A DNA stretch of 37,728 nucleotides from MED-G82 sp964342675 (lineage in GTDB: Bacteria; Pseudomonadota; Gammaproteobacteria; Magnimaribacterales; D2472). Positions within the stretch are counted from its first letter, which is position 1. Each line of letters opens with the position of its first letter. The position numbers and the translations under genes are program-made. Positions 24,399 to 33,014 of the stretch are shown here, piece by piece. The notes under the pieces are model-generated. The model was given only the letters and a program-made list of their open reading frames with translations. It was not told the origin of the DNA and did no database searches. The stretch is taken from assembly GCA_964342675.1 (NCBI GenBank), contig CAYFFR010000012.1:1-37728 (forward strand). The letters run 5' to 3'.

Positions 24399-26154
24399 TT
24401 ACTTTAAAAGAATCCTCGTATGTTGAATGAAAAAATTCATTCCATAATCCTAGTTGGTTTGATTGAATTGTAATACACATTTTATTGAAATGCTGTCTTG
24501 CCATTATGACCTCATTAGAATTCCACCAATCATAAGTATTATCATAAATACTTTTAATGTGATCTGCTGCTATAGAATAATTAGTATGAAGAATCTTTGC
24601 ATCTTTTAATTCCTTAAGAAGATCTTTATATATCGGTTGAGTTTCCCATATCCGATCAACATAAACTAAGACAGTTGGAACTCCAGAGAACATTGATTCA
24701 GAAAAAGCTGTTTGAGGATATGTACAAATAATTAAACGGGAATTTTTAAAAGTCTTTCTAATTTTTTCATTTTTAGGGATTAGGCAATCTTTACCAAATT
24801 TATCTTCATACATTAGCGCTGTTTCACAGTCACCACTATATTTTGGTCTAAACTTTAATCTTATAGATGATCTGAGCAATTTATTAGCTAGATGCTCAGT
24901 ATGCTTAAATGACTCAAGGACTGAAGGCCCTTGAGAGGCTGACATACATCTGTATGTATATCTTAAAGAGTCATTATCAATAATCGTGACTTGGCCGTTT
25001 GTTTTAACTTTTCTAACTTTATAACTTAATTTGTTTGGAGGTAGTGTAACTTGGTCGTTCATCCAACTACTCCCCCAAATTACTCTTATATCAGCAATCT
25101 TTTCTTGATAATCAAACACGCTGAATAAAGGATAAATTGCCCCACCATGACTAGATATGATCAGCTTTGCACCCAATTCACAATTTGCTGCTGACCAAAC
25201 TTTAAAAAGCTCATTTCCAAAATGTGCATTCGCTGTGAAAATAAGATTAGCAAAAGGTATTTGACTGGAAATTCTTCTAATTTTATTGAAAGATTCAATA
25301 TGTGCAATTGGGATATCATTTAGAATTCTTTTAAAAAGGAATTCTTCGAAAGTATTTTGAGGGTTAAAATATTTATCTACTGCTTGGATCTTGGATCTAT
25401 CAGACTCTTTAGAATATCTGATCTTCTGATTTAAATAAATATTTAAAGTAGAAAGATATTTATTCTTTATTCTTAAGCTTAAGAAAAAGAATCTAGTAAA
25501 GTAACTATGAAAAATAACTAACTTTTTTCTGGATTTCATAAAAAAATTTAAAAGTCTTATGATTAAGATCCTGATATTCTCTAAAAAACTGGTTCTGCTA
25601 GAAAATTGTGAATTGATTTCTTCATCATTTTCTAAGTCAATATGAGGAATATCATAAAACATTAAGATTGAAGAAAATAATGTTTCATTCCAGTTATCTG
25701 ATCCAAAAAACTTTATTGAATCTTCATAATCTTTGGGGATACTTTTGAAAGGTCGAGAATACTTATAATAATAAAAATCTTTATGGTTATTTACAAGCAC
25801 TCTTACAGTCTCCCATCTATCCCAGACCACAGCTATATACGTTAAAAGCCATGGGCCAACAATTTTTTGCCAGTATTGAGAACTAAAATCAATGTGGTGA
25901 TAAGAATTTAGAAGATCTGTTAGAAAATCTATAGATCTATCATAAAGGCTTGATAAGTAATCATGATCTTGATGAACCTTATTTCTATCTCTCCAATGAT
26001 AATTTACAGTTTGATGATTTAAAGAACTCCAGATCTTTCTTCGTGAATATCTCTTACACCACTCACCTAAAAAAATATGATTTTCGTTAGGGTCTCCCCA
26101 CGTTTGCTCTATAGCAGTTGTAACTAATATTGATTGTTGATCTTTTTTATTCAA
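24391..26154 (-). CDS. LIC12162-family putative transferase, copy B
   Basis: A 587-residue paralogue of the protein at 21805-23631, with the same motifs in the same order: G-E-W-C (30-33), Y-H-W-R-D-R-N-K (52-59), G-P-W-L-L-T-Y (100-106), T-A-N-A-H-F-G-N-E-L-F-K (307-318), S-H-G-G-A (335-339), Q-G-P-S-V-L (408-413) and Y-P-Q-T-A-F-S-E (479-486). Outside these blocks the two differ widely, so this is an old duplication or two separately acquired members. The start is again TTG (26154), as in copy A. It lies 12 bases after the AAC(3)-like gene. A glycosyl- or nonulosonyl-transferase role is inferred from the family's occurrence in surface-carbohydrate loci and is unproven. Confidence 0.8.
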   Translation of the reverse strand: MNKKDQQSILVTTAIEQTWGDPNENHIFLGEWCKRYSRRKIWSSLNHQTVNYHWRDRNKVHQDHDYLSSLYDRSIDFLTDLLNSYHHIDFSSQYWQKIVGPWLLTYIAVVWDRWETVRVLVNNHKDFYYYKYSRPFKSIPKDYEDSIKFFGSDNWNETLFSSILMFYDIPHIDLENDEEINSQFSSRTSFLENIRILIIRLLNFFMKSRKKLVIFHSYFTRFFFLSLRIKNKYLSTLNIYLNQKIRYSKESDRSKIQAVDKYFNPQNTFEEFLFKRILNDIPIAHIESFNKIRRISSQIPFANLIFTANAHFGNELFKVWSAANCELGAKLIISSHGGAIYPLFSVFDYQEKIADIRVIWGSSWMNDQVTLPPNKLSYKVRKVKTNGQVTIIDNDSLRYTYRCMSASQGPSVLESFKHTEHLANKLLRSSIRLKFRPKYSGDCETALMYEDKFGKDCLIPKNEKIRKTFKNSRLIICTYPQTAFSESMFSGVPTVLVYVDRIWETQPIYKDLLKELKDAKILHTNYSIAADHIKSIYDNTYDWWNSNEVIMARQHFNKMCITIQSNQLGLWNEFFHSTYEDSFKVND

Positions 26155-26166
26155 TTTGTATAGTAC

Positions 26167-26973
26167 TTACGATTGGTAAGGTTTGATGGTTGGTTCAGTT
26201 TCTAAATAGTTATATATATCTTCGATAAAGAAAGAGCTTGCGGTTTCGTAAAAGTCTCTCATAGAAAATGACCATAAATCTATTCCTGATTGGTGTTTTG
26301 CATGAAATAATTTTCCTTCATTAGATAATTTATGAAAATAATGTTCATTGAGTTTTTCTTTTTTTTGAATATTTGCTTCCTTATACATCACAGACATATA
26401 AAAAGGCTCTTTAACAACTCGATTGCCTCTAATAACAGGATGAATAAATTCTTTAGTATATCGATAAGGGACTCCAAAAGTAGTTTCTATATGGTGAATA
26501 AGCGTTACAGCTTTGGATGGGTGGAGTCCTATATTAATTTGTTTTACATCCATATCTAAGAAGTGGCTCCAAGGTGACATGATTCCATATGAATGCCTTG
26601 ATACGTGATTGAGAATGCTCGAATTTTTTCCATTACCACAAATTGACCAAAAAGGATGTAGGCTTCTATTCGAATCAGTCTTAAGTCTTAAAAATTCTGC
26701 TAAAGGACCCATCTCATATGATGGAGTTTTATTAACATCAAAGGCTATATCAGTATTACATAAATTCATTGAGGCTGCAGGAGAAAAAATAGTTCCTTCA
26801 TCTGATAAAACTCTTATTAATGACTCATAAAGAGAGGCTAAGATTTCATCTCTGTGGAGTCTAGTTCTAGCTAGCTTGCTAACATTACCAGTTATATAAA
26901 CCTGGTCAGCTCTTGATATCTGAAGTTGAAGAAAGCTATCTGATAGCTCTTCTAGAAGTTGATTCTTATTCAT
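26167..26973 (-). CDS. AAC(3)-like N-acyltransferase, probably acting on an amino sugar of the polymer
   Basis: A 268-residue member of the aminoglycoside 3-N-acetyltransferase fold family (Antibiotic_NAT). Visible motifs: G-T-I-F-S-P (60-65), the hallmark P-S-Y-E-M-G-P-L-A-E (84-93) with R-S-L-H-P-F-W-S (103-110), and L-I-H-H-I-E (158-163), whose His/Glu form the catalytic site in AAC(3). Related proteins in polysaccharide loci acylate amino sugars; given its place among surface-sugar genes, antibiotic resistance is unlikely. It could form the N-acyl group of a nonulosonate or of a 4-amino sugar. It overlaps the lyase gene by 8 bases. Confidence 0.8.
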   Translation of the reverse strand: MNKNQLLEELSDSFLQLQISRADQVYITGNVSKLARTRLHRDEILASLYESLIRVLSDEGTIFSPAASMNLCNTDIAFDVNKTPSYEMGPLAEFLRLKTDSNRSLHPFWSICGNGKNSSILNHVSRHSYGIMSPWSHFLDMDVKQINIGLHPSKAVTLIHHIETTFGVPYRYTKEFIHPVIRGNRVVKEPFYMSVMYKEANIQKKEKLNEHYFHKLSNEGKLFHAKHQSGIDLWSFSMRDFYETASSFFIEDIYNYLETEPTIKPYQS

Positions 26974-27886
26974 TATCTAAAAAATTCTTTGCAGCATTAT
27001 ATTGGTGTGGTGGAATAAATCTATCATTGGATTGTCCAAAGGATCTTTTATTGGCTCTCCCTTCTTCATAATCATGGATAATTTTATTTGCCTCATTCGT
27101 TAATGCTTCTTTTGAAGTGGGGTATTCTATGAAATTAATCTTGGTATTTCTATTTTTTGGGTTTGATAAAGATAGTTCAGCATTCAAAGTGCAAAAGTAA
27201 ATTTTATCTAATGTATATTTATCTTGCATGAAGTGAACCATATTCCAAAATAGTTCATGGTTTGAAGGAAAGGGAAATGGTGTATGCACATATGATTTCT
27301 TGAGCTGAGAAGCCTTAATAATTAATGCATCTATCATATTCCAATATGCAGAATGGTTTGGATCCAGAAAGGGCCACTGGCCTATATCTAACGCAAAATC
27401 AAAATGACCATAATGAAATAGATTCACTAAATCAGTGTTTAGAATGGCGTCTATATTATCAAAACCTTGTTTGGTCTCAATCATAGGCACTAGCTCAAGC
27501 TTAGTGTCTACAATCTTATCCACTAATATTAAATCTGATAAATCTTCTGTTTTTGGAATAAATAAGCCTTCTAAAGGGAAGTCTTTATTTAATAGACTAT
27601 TTATAAGCTCTAGATCAGATTGAAAGTATGGTGTATGCCTACCATTAATTCTAATATATAACTTTGTTTTGATATTCCTATCGAATCTATCGCTGTTGAC
27701 ATATTCAATCAGTTTATCTCTAGCTTGTGATTTTATTATCTGAGTATTTTTTAATGAGAATGGATCTTGAGCGCTATCTTCTAGGTCTAAAATACATATA
27801 ACATTGTTCTTTGATAGCTTGTGGACCATTCGAAATGTAGCGCGTGTATGTGTGAGTGGTAAATATTGGATAAGTTGCGCTGCCAT
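26966..27886 (-). CDS. HpcH/HpaI/CitE-superfamily lyase or aldolase
   Basis: A 306-residue TIM-barrel of the CitE/HpcH superfamily. Motifs: L-D-L-E-D-S (33-38), Y-I-R-I-N-G (77-82, the carboxylate-binding Arg), I-P-K-T-E-D (110-115), P-M-I-E-T-K-Q-G (134-141, metal-ligand Glu) and H-F-D-F-A-L-D-I-G (161-169, metal-ligand Asp). Such enzymes make or break C-C bonds next to a pyruvyl or acyl-CoA group with Mg2+. In a locus with PseI, which adds pyruvate units from PEP, a role in building or trimming a 2-keto-acid sugar or its acyl substituent is possible, but no direct evidence fixes the substrate. It is 13 bases after the DUF4910 gene. Confidence 0.78.
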   Translation of the reverse strand: MAAQLIQYLPLTHTRATFRMVHKLSKNNVICILDLEDSAQDPFSLKNTQIIKSQARDKLIEYVNSDRFDRNIKTKLYIRINGRHTPYFQSDLELINSLLNKDFPLEGLFIPKTEDLSDLILVDKIVDTKLELVPMIETKQGFDNIDAILNTDLVNLFHYGHFDFALDIGQWPFLDPNHSAYWNMIDALIIKASQLKKSYVHTPFPFPSNHELFWNMVHFMQDKYTLDKIYFCTLNAELSLSNPKNRNTKINFIEYPTSKEALTNEANKIIHDYEEGRANKRSFGQSNDRFIPPHQYNAAKNFLDNE

Positions 27887-27899
27887 GATCTGTAAGACT

Positions 27900-29195
27900 T
27901 TAGTATTTAGGTTCTATATCTATAATCTTTTCCTTTATAAGATTATCAAGTAGATCATATAGCTCCCATATGGGTACACCAACCAATTCAGCGATCTCTA
28001 TCATGTCTTTTTTTCCATCACAATAAGAAATGAAATCCATTAAAATCTGGACTGCTTGCTGGGAATCTAATGTGGATGTTTCTGGATATAAACCTCTTTT
28101 GCTTAACATTGGTTCGCCTAATACTTTGACATTTGGATAACAGTTCTTCTCAATACTCTCTAAAGCTTTATAGATTGCGTTATAGCCTCCCTCTAAACCC
28201 TCTTGAGATATAAAATCTAAATTATCATCTGATGAATGATATTCTGGGTATTCGCCATATTTTGATCTCATGATTGATGCCACAGGCAAATCTATACCAG
28301 GAGCACAATACTGTCTCTCGTCGCTACCTCTTTGTATCCAAGAATATTTCTTATAATCTTTATCTATATTTCTGAGAGTATGTTTAGCTACTCGATCAGA
28401 TTCTGTATTTCCTTCTCTGGATGGTAAAAATGAATAGCATCGATTGTCACCTATACAAGTAACATTGAAACCCGCAATCATATTTCTTTTCATTTCAGTA
28501 TGATGCTGACTTAAATAAGCTATTGATCCTATAGTTTCAGGAACAAAAATAATCCTATAAGAATAGTTAAGATCTAAAGACAGTAAAGATTTGATTAACA
28601 TAGTTGTCACCACTGGACCAGATAACTCATTGTTGGCCATTGATGGATGACATATATATGTTGATAAAAAGATTTCTTTATCGCTTTTGCCTGGAAGGAA
28701 GGCTTCTCCATAATACATACATCCCTTCTCTAAGGATGAATCTATAAAAGCATGATAATGTAGAGATGGATCGAGAGTATTTCTTTGATTTTCTGATAAA
28801 CAAAAACCCCAATTTCTAGAGTAGTATGAAGTAACATAAGGAATAGCATCTGGCCTATCAGGCAAACTAAATAAGTGTTTTTCTAGATCTTTAAATGGTA
28901 ATTTTTTATCAATAGGTGTTGAATAGCCCATGACATGTAGATTATTAGAAGTAAAATTTATAATATCTTTTCCATGTTCATCTTTAATCCAGGCTTCATT
29001 TATATTCCATTCATCAGGAACTTCCCAGTCAAAAACTTGTTGTCCTGAGGGTATCTTTTTAATGTTAATTTTCGGGGCAATATCTTGCAAATATTTTAAA
29101 GTTTCTAAGTTTCCTTTGCCAGTTAAGCTTCTACAAATCGGGAATAAATCTTTAGCCCAACCATACATTTCAGCACCAAGTTCTTTTTTTGTCAT
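27900..29195 (-). CDS. DUF4910 zinc-peptidase-like protein with C-terminal winged helix
   Basis: A 431-residue protein of the DUF4910 group that recurs in polysaccharide loci. An inserted N-terminal domain (about 55-160) is followed by an M28-peptidase-like core with candidate zinc ligands in C-H-P-S-M-A-N-N-E-L-S-G (His183, Asn188/Glu190), P-E-T (Glu220), S-D-E-R-Q-Y (Asp292, Glu293) and Y-H-S-S-D-D (His320). The last ~60 residues form a winged-helix-like domain (I-E-I-A-E-L-V-G-V-P-I-W-E-L-Y-D-L-L). The fold suggests hydrolysis of an amide, such as a deacylation of an amino sugar or nucleotide-sugar, rather than proteolysis; this is inference. It overlaps pseI as ATGA, so it is translationally coupled to the nonulosonate pathway. 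Confidence 0.8.
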   Translation of the reverse strand: MTKKELGAEMYGWAKDLFPICRSLTGKGNLETLKYLQDIAPKINIKKIPSGQQVFDWEVPDEWNINEAWIKDEHGKDIINFTSNNLHVMGYSTPIDKKLPFKDLEKHLFSLPDRPDAIPYVTSYYSRNWGFCLSENQRNTLDPSLHYHAFIDSSLEKGCMYYGEAFLPGKSDKEIFLSTYICHPSMANNELSGPVVTTMLIKSLLSLDLNYSYRIIFVPETIGSIAYLSQHHTEMKRNMIAGFNVTCIGDNRCYSFLPSREGNTESDRVAKHTLRNIDKDYKKYSWIQRGSDERQYCAPGIDLPVASIMRSKYGEYPEYHSSDDNLDFISQEGLEGGYNAIYKALESIEKNCYPNVKVLGEPMLSKRGLYPETSTLDSQQAVQILMDFISYCDGKKDMIEIAELVGVPIWELYDLLDNLIKEKIIDIEPKY

Positions 29196-30247
29196 GGTAT
29201 AAAGTCCTCTTCTTGAACCGGAGAGTGTTTTTCAATACCTCGTATTAACTTTTTACCAATAATTTCTTTAAATAGTTTTGGATGCATGCCATTCCCTGGC
29301 CTAACACTTTTTATACAATCTGCAGATACAATATCTCCTTCCTGCAAATCTTTTACATAATATAAAGATCTTCTAAACTGAATGTTTGGAATTTCTGATG
29401 ATTTTTTTTCATAATTAACTTTTCCTAATGCCTCCCATGCGCTCTTTGTTTTTATACAGAGATCTCTAAGCTGGTCTGGCTCTAACGAGAAACTACTATC
29501 TGGACCTCCATCACTTCTTTTTAGAGTAAAATGTTTTTCTATCAATGATGAGCCGAGGCTGATACTAGCTATGGCAGTAGTATTCTCTACTGTATGATCA
29601 GAAAGACCAGTTACAACATTTAACTTGCTTTGAATATCTTTAAGTGTCAGCAGATTATAATCTTCATGAGGAGCAGGATAGCCACTTACACAATGCAATA
29701 CTGCTATGTCAGTGCATCCTCCACTTCTAGCAGTTTCAACAGCCTCAGTGATTTCATTCAAGTTTGCCATACCAGTTGAAATAATTATTGGCTTACCAGT
29801 GCTAGCTACATACTCTATTAATGGTAAGTCTGTTGCCTCAAACGATGCGATTTTATATGCAGGTGCACCTAAAGACTCTAAAAGGTCTACTGCAGAATGA
29901 TCAAATGGAGAACTAAAAATAGTAATACCCAATTCATTTGCAAAATTAAATAAGTCTTGATGCCAATCCCATGGTAAATGTGCTTCCTCATAGAGCTCAA
30001 AAAGAGACTTACCATCCCATAAACCACCTTTTATCATAAATTCTGGTTTTCTTGAATTTAAAGTAATGGTATCAGGTTTATATGTTTGAATTTTTATTGC
30101 ATCAGCACCAGATTCTTTTGCTGACTTGATTAAGTCCATTGCTCTTTTTTTACTACCATTATGATTAGCAGACATTTCAGCAATAATATAAGGAGGATTT
30201 CCAGTTGAAATCTCTTTATTATTTATTGTAATTTTAACTTCTTCCAT
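29192..30247 (-). CDS. pseI: Pseudaminic acid synthase
   Basis: A 351-residue NeuB-family enzyme that condenses PEP with the free 6-deoxy-altrose derivative to form a pseudaminic-acid-type nonulosonate. The TIM barrel shows I-I-A-E-M-S-A-N-H-N-G-S (21-32), G-G-L-W-D-G (74-79, typical of PseI as opposed to NeuB or LegI), F-S-S-P-F-D (111-116) and E-K-H-F-T-L-K-R-S-D-G-G-P-D (237-250). Residues about 290-351 are the SAF antifreeze-like domain (R-R-S-L-Y with V-R-P-G-N-G). The start overlaps pseH by 25 bases and has an AAGAAG stretch ahead of ATG. PseI activity would need CMP activation by PseF, which is not in the window. Confidence 0.93.
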   Translation of the reverse strand: MEEVKITINNKEISTGNPPYIIAEMSANHNGSKKRAMDLIKSAKESGADAIKIQTYKPDTITLNSRKPEFMIKGGLWDGKSLFELYEEAHLPWDWHQDLFNFANELGITIFSSPFDHSAVDLLESLGAPAYKIASFEATDLPLIEYVASTGKPIIISTGMANLNEITEAVETARSGGCTDIAVLHCVSGYPAPHEDYNLLTLKDIQSKLNVVTGLSDHTVENTTAIASISLGSSLIEKHFTLKRSDGGPDSSFSLEPDQLRDLCIKTKSAWEALGKVNYEKKSSEIPNIQFRRSLYYVKDLQEGDIVSADCIKSVRPGNGMHPKLFKEIIGKKLIRGIEKHSPVQEEDFIP

Positions 30248-30723
30248 TCTTGCTTCTTTAAACCATAATTGAACTGATCATAATATTTTTCATCTCTAAA
30301 ATAATGCTTTATAAGAATATCTTCTTCTTGAAAGCCTAGTTTGAGGTGGAACTTTTTAGATGACTCATTAAAACCTAGGACTTGACCACATATCTTATAA
30401 GCATGACCTTTATTAAATATATAATCCAAAGCCTCATATCCTAACCTCATACCTGTACCTGGCTTAGCATGTGGTGCGACATAAAACCCCCAATTATAAA
30501 CATTATTAATGGTAGTTTTTTTAAAATTTACCATTCCAACATCATTCCCATTCTCGTTATATATAAAAGCTATTATATGTTTAGGAACAATTTGTTCATT
30601 AAACCATTTTTCATGCTCTTTTGCGGTTATAACTGAATTATCATACATATATGATCGGATGCTCTCATGATTCCGCCAAAGCAGTAACTTATCTAAATCT
30701 TTTTCTGTAATCTCTCTAAGCAT
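30223..30723 (-). CDS. pseH: PseH-type GNAT N-acetyltransferase
   Basis: A 166-residue GNAT enzyme that acetylates the 4-amino group of the UDP-amino sugar produced by PseC. It starts L-R-E-I-T-E-K-D-L, has the W-R-N segment (16-18) seen in PseH/RimJ-like proteins, an acetyl-CoA loop in P-H-A-K-P-G-T-G-M (84-92) and N-x-x-S-K-K-F-H-L-K-L-G-F, the usual motif B. Length fits PseH (~160-180). Context settles the assignment: it sits between pseG (3 bases) and pseI (25-base overlap). The exact acyl group transferred (acetyl or other) cannot be told from sequence. Confidence 0.88.
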   Translation of the reverse strand: MLREITEKDLDKLLLWRNHESIRSYMYDNSVITAKEHEKWFNEQIVPKHIIAFIYNENGNDVGMVNFKKTTINNVYNWGFYVAPHAKPGTGMRLGYEALDYIFNKGHAYKICGQVLGFNESSKKFHLKLGFQEEDILIKHYFRDEKYYDQFNYGLKKQEWKKLKLQ

Positions 30724-30726
30724 TAT

Positions 30727-31824
30727 CTATGATTTAAATATCTTCTTATATACTCTTTCAATACCCTTTCCATCAACAATATTAAAGCATTGATTGGTCA
30801 TTTTTATTAGATCGTTCTTATTATTGATAGAGTCTATAATATCCGTGAATGAATAATCCATAGAAGGGTAGCTATTTAATATATTGCAACAACCCATCTT
30901 TTCTAAGGCTATTGATCCAGGAACCTGATTTTCAGATAAACAAAGGATTGCCGATGGAAGACCTAGACAACATCTCTCTAAAGCATTAACTCCTCCAGCA
31001 CCAACACAGAAATCAGCTTGTAAGATTAAGTCTGGCATCTGATTAGTGTTTATGTGTAAGTCTATTTTGGTAGTAATTTTTTTAGCTAATAAATAAATAT
31101 CTTCATGATTATTTATACTTGATCCTAAGGCTAAAGTAAGATGAAAATTGCTATTAATCTTAGCATTATGAAAAGATTCTAATATATTTTTAATTATCGG
31201 TGTTTGATTTGAAGAACCAAAAGAAATAAGAATATCTTTTATCTCATTTGAATTCCTTTTACCTATAGCTTGATTACGTAATTCTCCATACCTACTATGT
31301 AACAAAGCATACTTTGGTCCTATCAATAACTGAGCATCATTTAAATTAATGTTAGCATAATCTGCATTTAGTCTTCCTGCATTATGATCAATAATATAAT
31401 CAACGCTATGATTTCTATTTGCTAAATCATCGATTGCTATTATTTTTAATGTTTGAGTACGACAGCACTCTTCCCACCTTTCATCAATCCCGTAATGATC
31501 AACAAATAAGTATTGACAGCTGTTATTAGCAAGTATTTCGTTTGTATATTCTGCATCTTCAGAATAGCTTGATCCCAACCAACTCATATATAGATCATCT
31601 ATATGATTAATCTGATTAATATCACCAGCATCAATTTCAATCAGTGCAAAATCATTTCCCTCTATTAAGTGATTGTAATTTCCATTATGTTTTTTGGATA
31701 TGAAGATACAGTCATGTCCTTGTAATCTCAAAAATTTTGCTATATTGAGGCATCTCATTAAATGACCAGCCCCAATCTTGATTGAGGAGTCAACTCTAAA
31801 GGCAATTTTTTCTAATTTACTCAA
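30727..31824 (-). CDS. pseG: PseG, UDP-2,4-diacetamido-2,4,6-trideoxy-L-altrose hydrolase
   Basis: A 365-residue GT-B-fold hydrolase that removes UDP to give the free sugar for PseI. Motifs: F-R-V-D-S-S-I-K-I-G-A-G-H-L-M-R (9-24) with the likely catalytic base His21, A-I-D-D-L (130-134) and D-H-N (146-148), I-S-F-G-S-S (200-205) and the donor-binding G-A-G-G-V-N-A-L-E-R. The start is TTG 31824, 23 bases after pseC; the family begins just here and no ATG occurs before the conserved loop, so the TTG is credible. It is 40-90 residues longer than Campylobacter PseG, mainly in loops, which may reflect a different substrate. Confidence 0.9.
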   Translation of the reverse strand: MSKLEKIAFRVDSSIKIGAGHLMRCLNIAKFLRLQGHDCIFISKKHNGNYNHLIEGNDFALIEIDAGDINQINHIDDLYMSWLGSSYSEDAEYTNEILANNSCQYLFVDHYGIDERWEECCRTQTLKIIAIDDLANRNHSVDYIIDHNAGRLNADYANINLNDAQLLIGPKYALLHSRYGELRNQAIGKRNSNEIKDILISFGSSNQTPIIKNILESFHNAKINSNFHLTLALGSSINNHEDIYLLAKKITTKIDLHINTNQMPDLILQADFCVGAGGVNALERCCLGLPSAILCLSENQVPGSIALEKMGCCNILNSYPSMDYSFTDIIDSINNKNDLIKMTNQCFNIVDGKGIERVYKKIFKS

Positions 31825-31847
31825 AAAAATAATACGTTTATTAGTTT

Positions 31848-33014
31848 TTACACTATAACTTGTTTTAACAATTTAATAACTGTATTTTGATCATCCTCAG
31901 ACATTGAGGGGTGAATAGGTATACTAAGTGCTTCTTTAAAATAATTTTCAGCTTCAGGACAATACCCCTTCTTAAAGCCAAGATCTTGATAAACTGGTTG
32001 TCTGTAAACTGGGATGTAATGAAGATTAACCATGATTCCTAAATCAATAAGCTCATCATGGATTTGTCTTTGAGTCTTAGAAATTTTATCTAACATTAAA
32101 CGAATAATATATAAATGGAAACTTGAATAAGAATTAGGAGAGGTTGAGGGAAGTTTAATAGGAATATCAATTAATGTTTCATCATATTTTTTTGCAATCT
32201 TATGCCTTTTGCTAATAAAGCTCTTCAATTTCTTAAGTTGATTGATCCCTAAGGCAGCTGCTATATCAGTCATTCTATAGTTGTACCCCATTGTGATTTG
32301 CTGATAGTTCCATAGCTCATCTTTAGGCATACTTATCATATCTTGTTGGGTGCTAGATATACCATGACTCCTATGCATCTTTAAAAGCCTATCTAATTCT
32401 GCATTATTAGTTAAAGCCATGCCTCCTTCTCCAGTAGTAATAATTTTTACTGGGTGGAAACTAAAAATTGTAATATCACTATAATCACAGCACCCAACAT
32501 GCCTGTTTTTATATTGAGCACCAATACTATGCGAAGCATCTTCAACAGTCTTAAAGTGATATATTTTGCTTAACTCATTTATTCTTTCCATATCAGGGGA
32601 TTGTCCAGCTAAATGAACTGGTATTATGATTTTAGGAAGAGCATTATTATTTTTAGCTTCAATAAGCTTTGCTTCTAAAAGATTAACGTCTATATTGTAT
32701 GTATCTTTATCAATATCAATAAAATCAACCTTTGCACCACAATATAATGCTGCATTAGAAGTAGCAACAAAAGTATTTGGTGATGTCCAGACCCGATCAC
32801 CTTCTTTTAAACCCAGTGCCATACAGGCAATGTGAAGAGCAGATGTGGCGCTATTTGTAGCAGTTGCATAGTCAACACCAACATAATTTGCAACAGCATT
32901 CTCAAACTCAGGCACCTTAGGTCCTTGAGTAAGCCAATCAGATTTAAGGACTTCTATTACGCTCTTGATATCCTCATCATCTATGGTTTGTCTACCATAT
33001 TTTATAATTTTCAT
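31848..33014 (-). CDS. pseC: PseC, UDP-4-amino-4,6-dideoxy-L-altrosamine transaminase
   Basis: A 388-residue DegT/DnrJ/EryC1 aminotransferase. It starts Y-G-R-Q-T-I-D-D-E-D, the usual PseC opening, then W-L-T-Q-G-P (27-32), A-T-N-S-A-T-S-A-L (52-60, phosphate-binding), V-E-D-A-S-H-S-I-G (157-165, Asp contacting PLP) and F-S-F-H-P-V-K (184-190, Lys190 forming the Schiff base). It adds an amino group to C4 of the 4-keto-L-arabino intermediate. Start ATG 33014 overlaps the preceding gene by 4 bases. The keto substrate is normally made by PseB; here FnlA, 20 kb downstream, is the only candidate in the window. Confidence 0.92.
   Translation of the reverse strand: MKIIKYGRQTIDDEDIKSVIEVLKSDWLTQGPKVPEFENAVANYVGVDYATATNSATSALHIACMALGLKEGDRVWTSPNTFVATSNAALYCGAKVDFIDIDKDTYNIDVNLLEAKLIEAKNNNALPKIIIPVHLAGQSPDMERINELSKIYHFKTVEDASHSIGAQYKNRHVGCCDYSDITIFSFHPVKIITTGEGGMALTNNAELDRLLKMHRSHGISSTQQDMISMPKDELWNYQQITMGYNYRMTDIAAALGINQLKKLKSFISKRHKIAKKYDETLIDIPIKLPSTSPNSYSSFHLYIIRLMLDKISKTQRQIHDELIDLGIMVNLHYIPVYRQPVYQDLGFKKGYCPEAENYFKEALSIPIHPSMSEDDQNTVIKLLKQVIV

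Noticed and set aside
26167..26973. Aminoglycoside resistance gene
   Set aside because: It has the AAC(3) fold motifs, but its place inside a surface-sugar operon with overlapping genes points to an amino-sugar acyltransferase.
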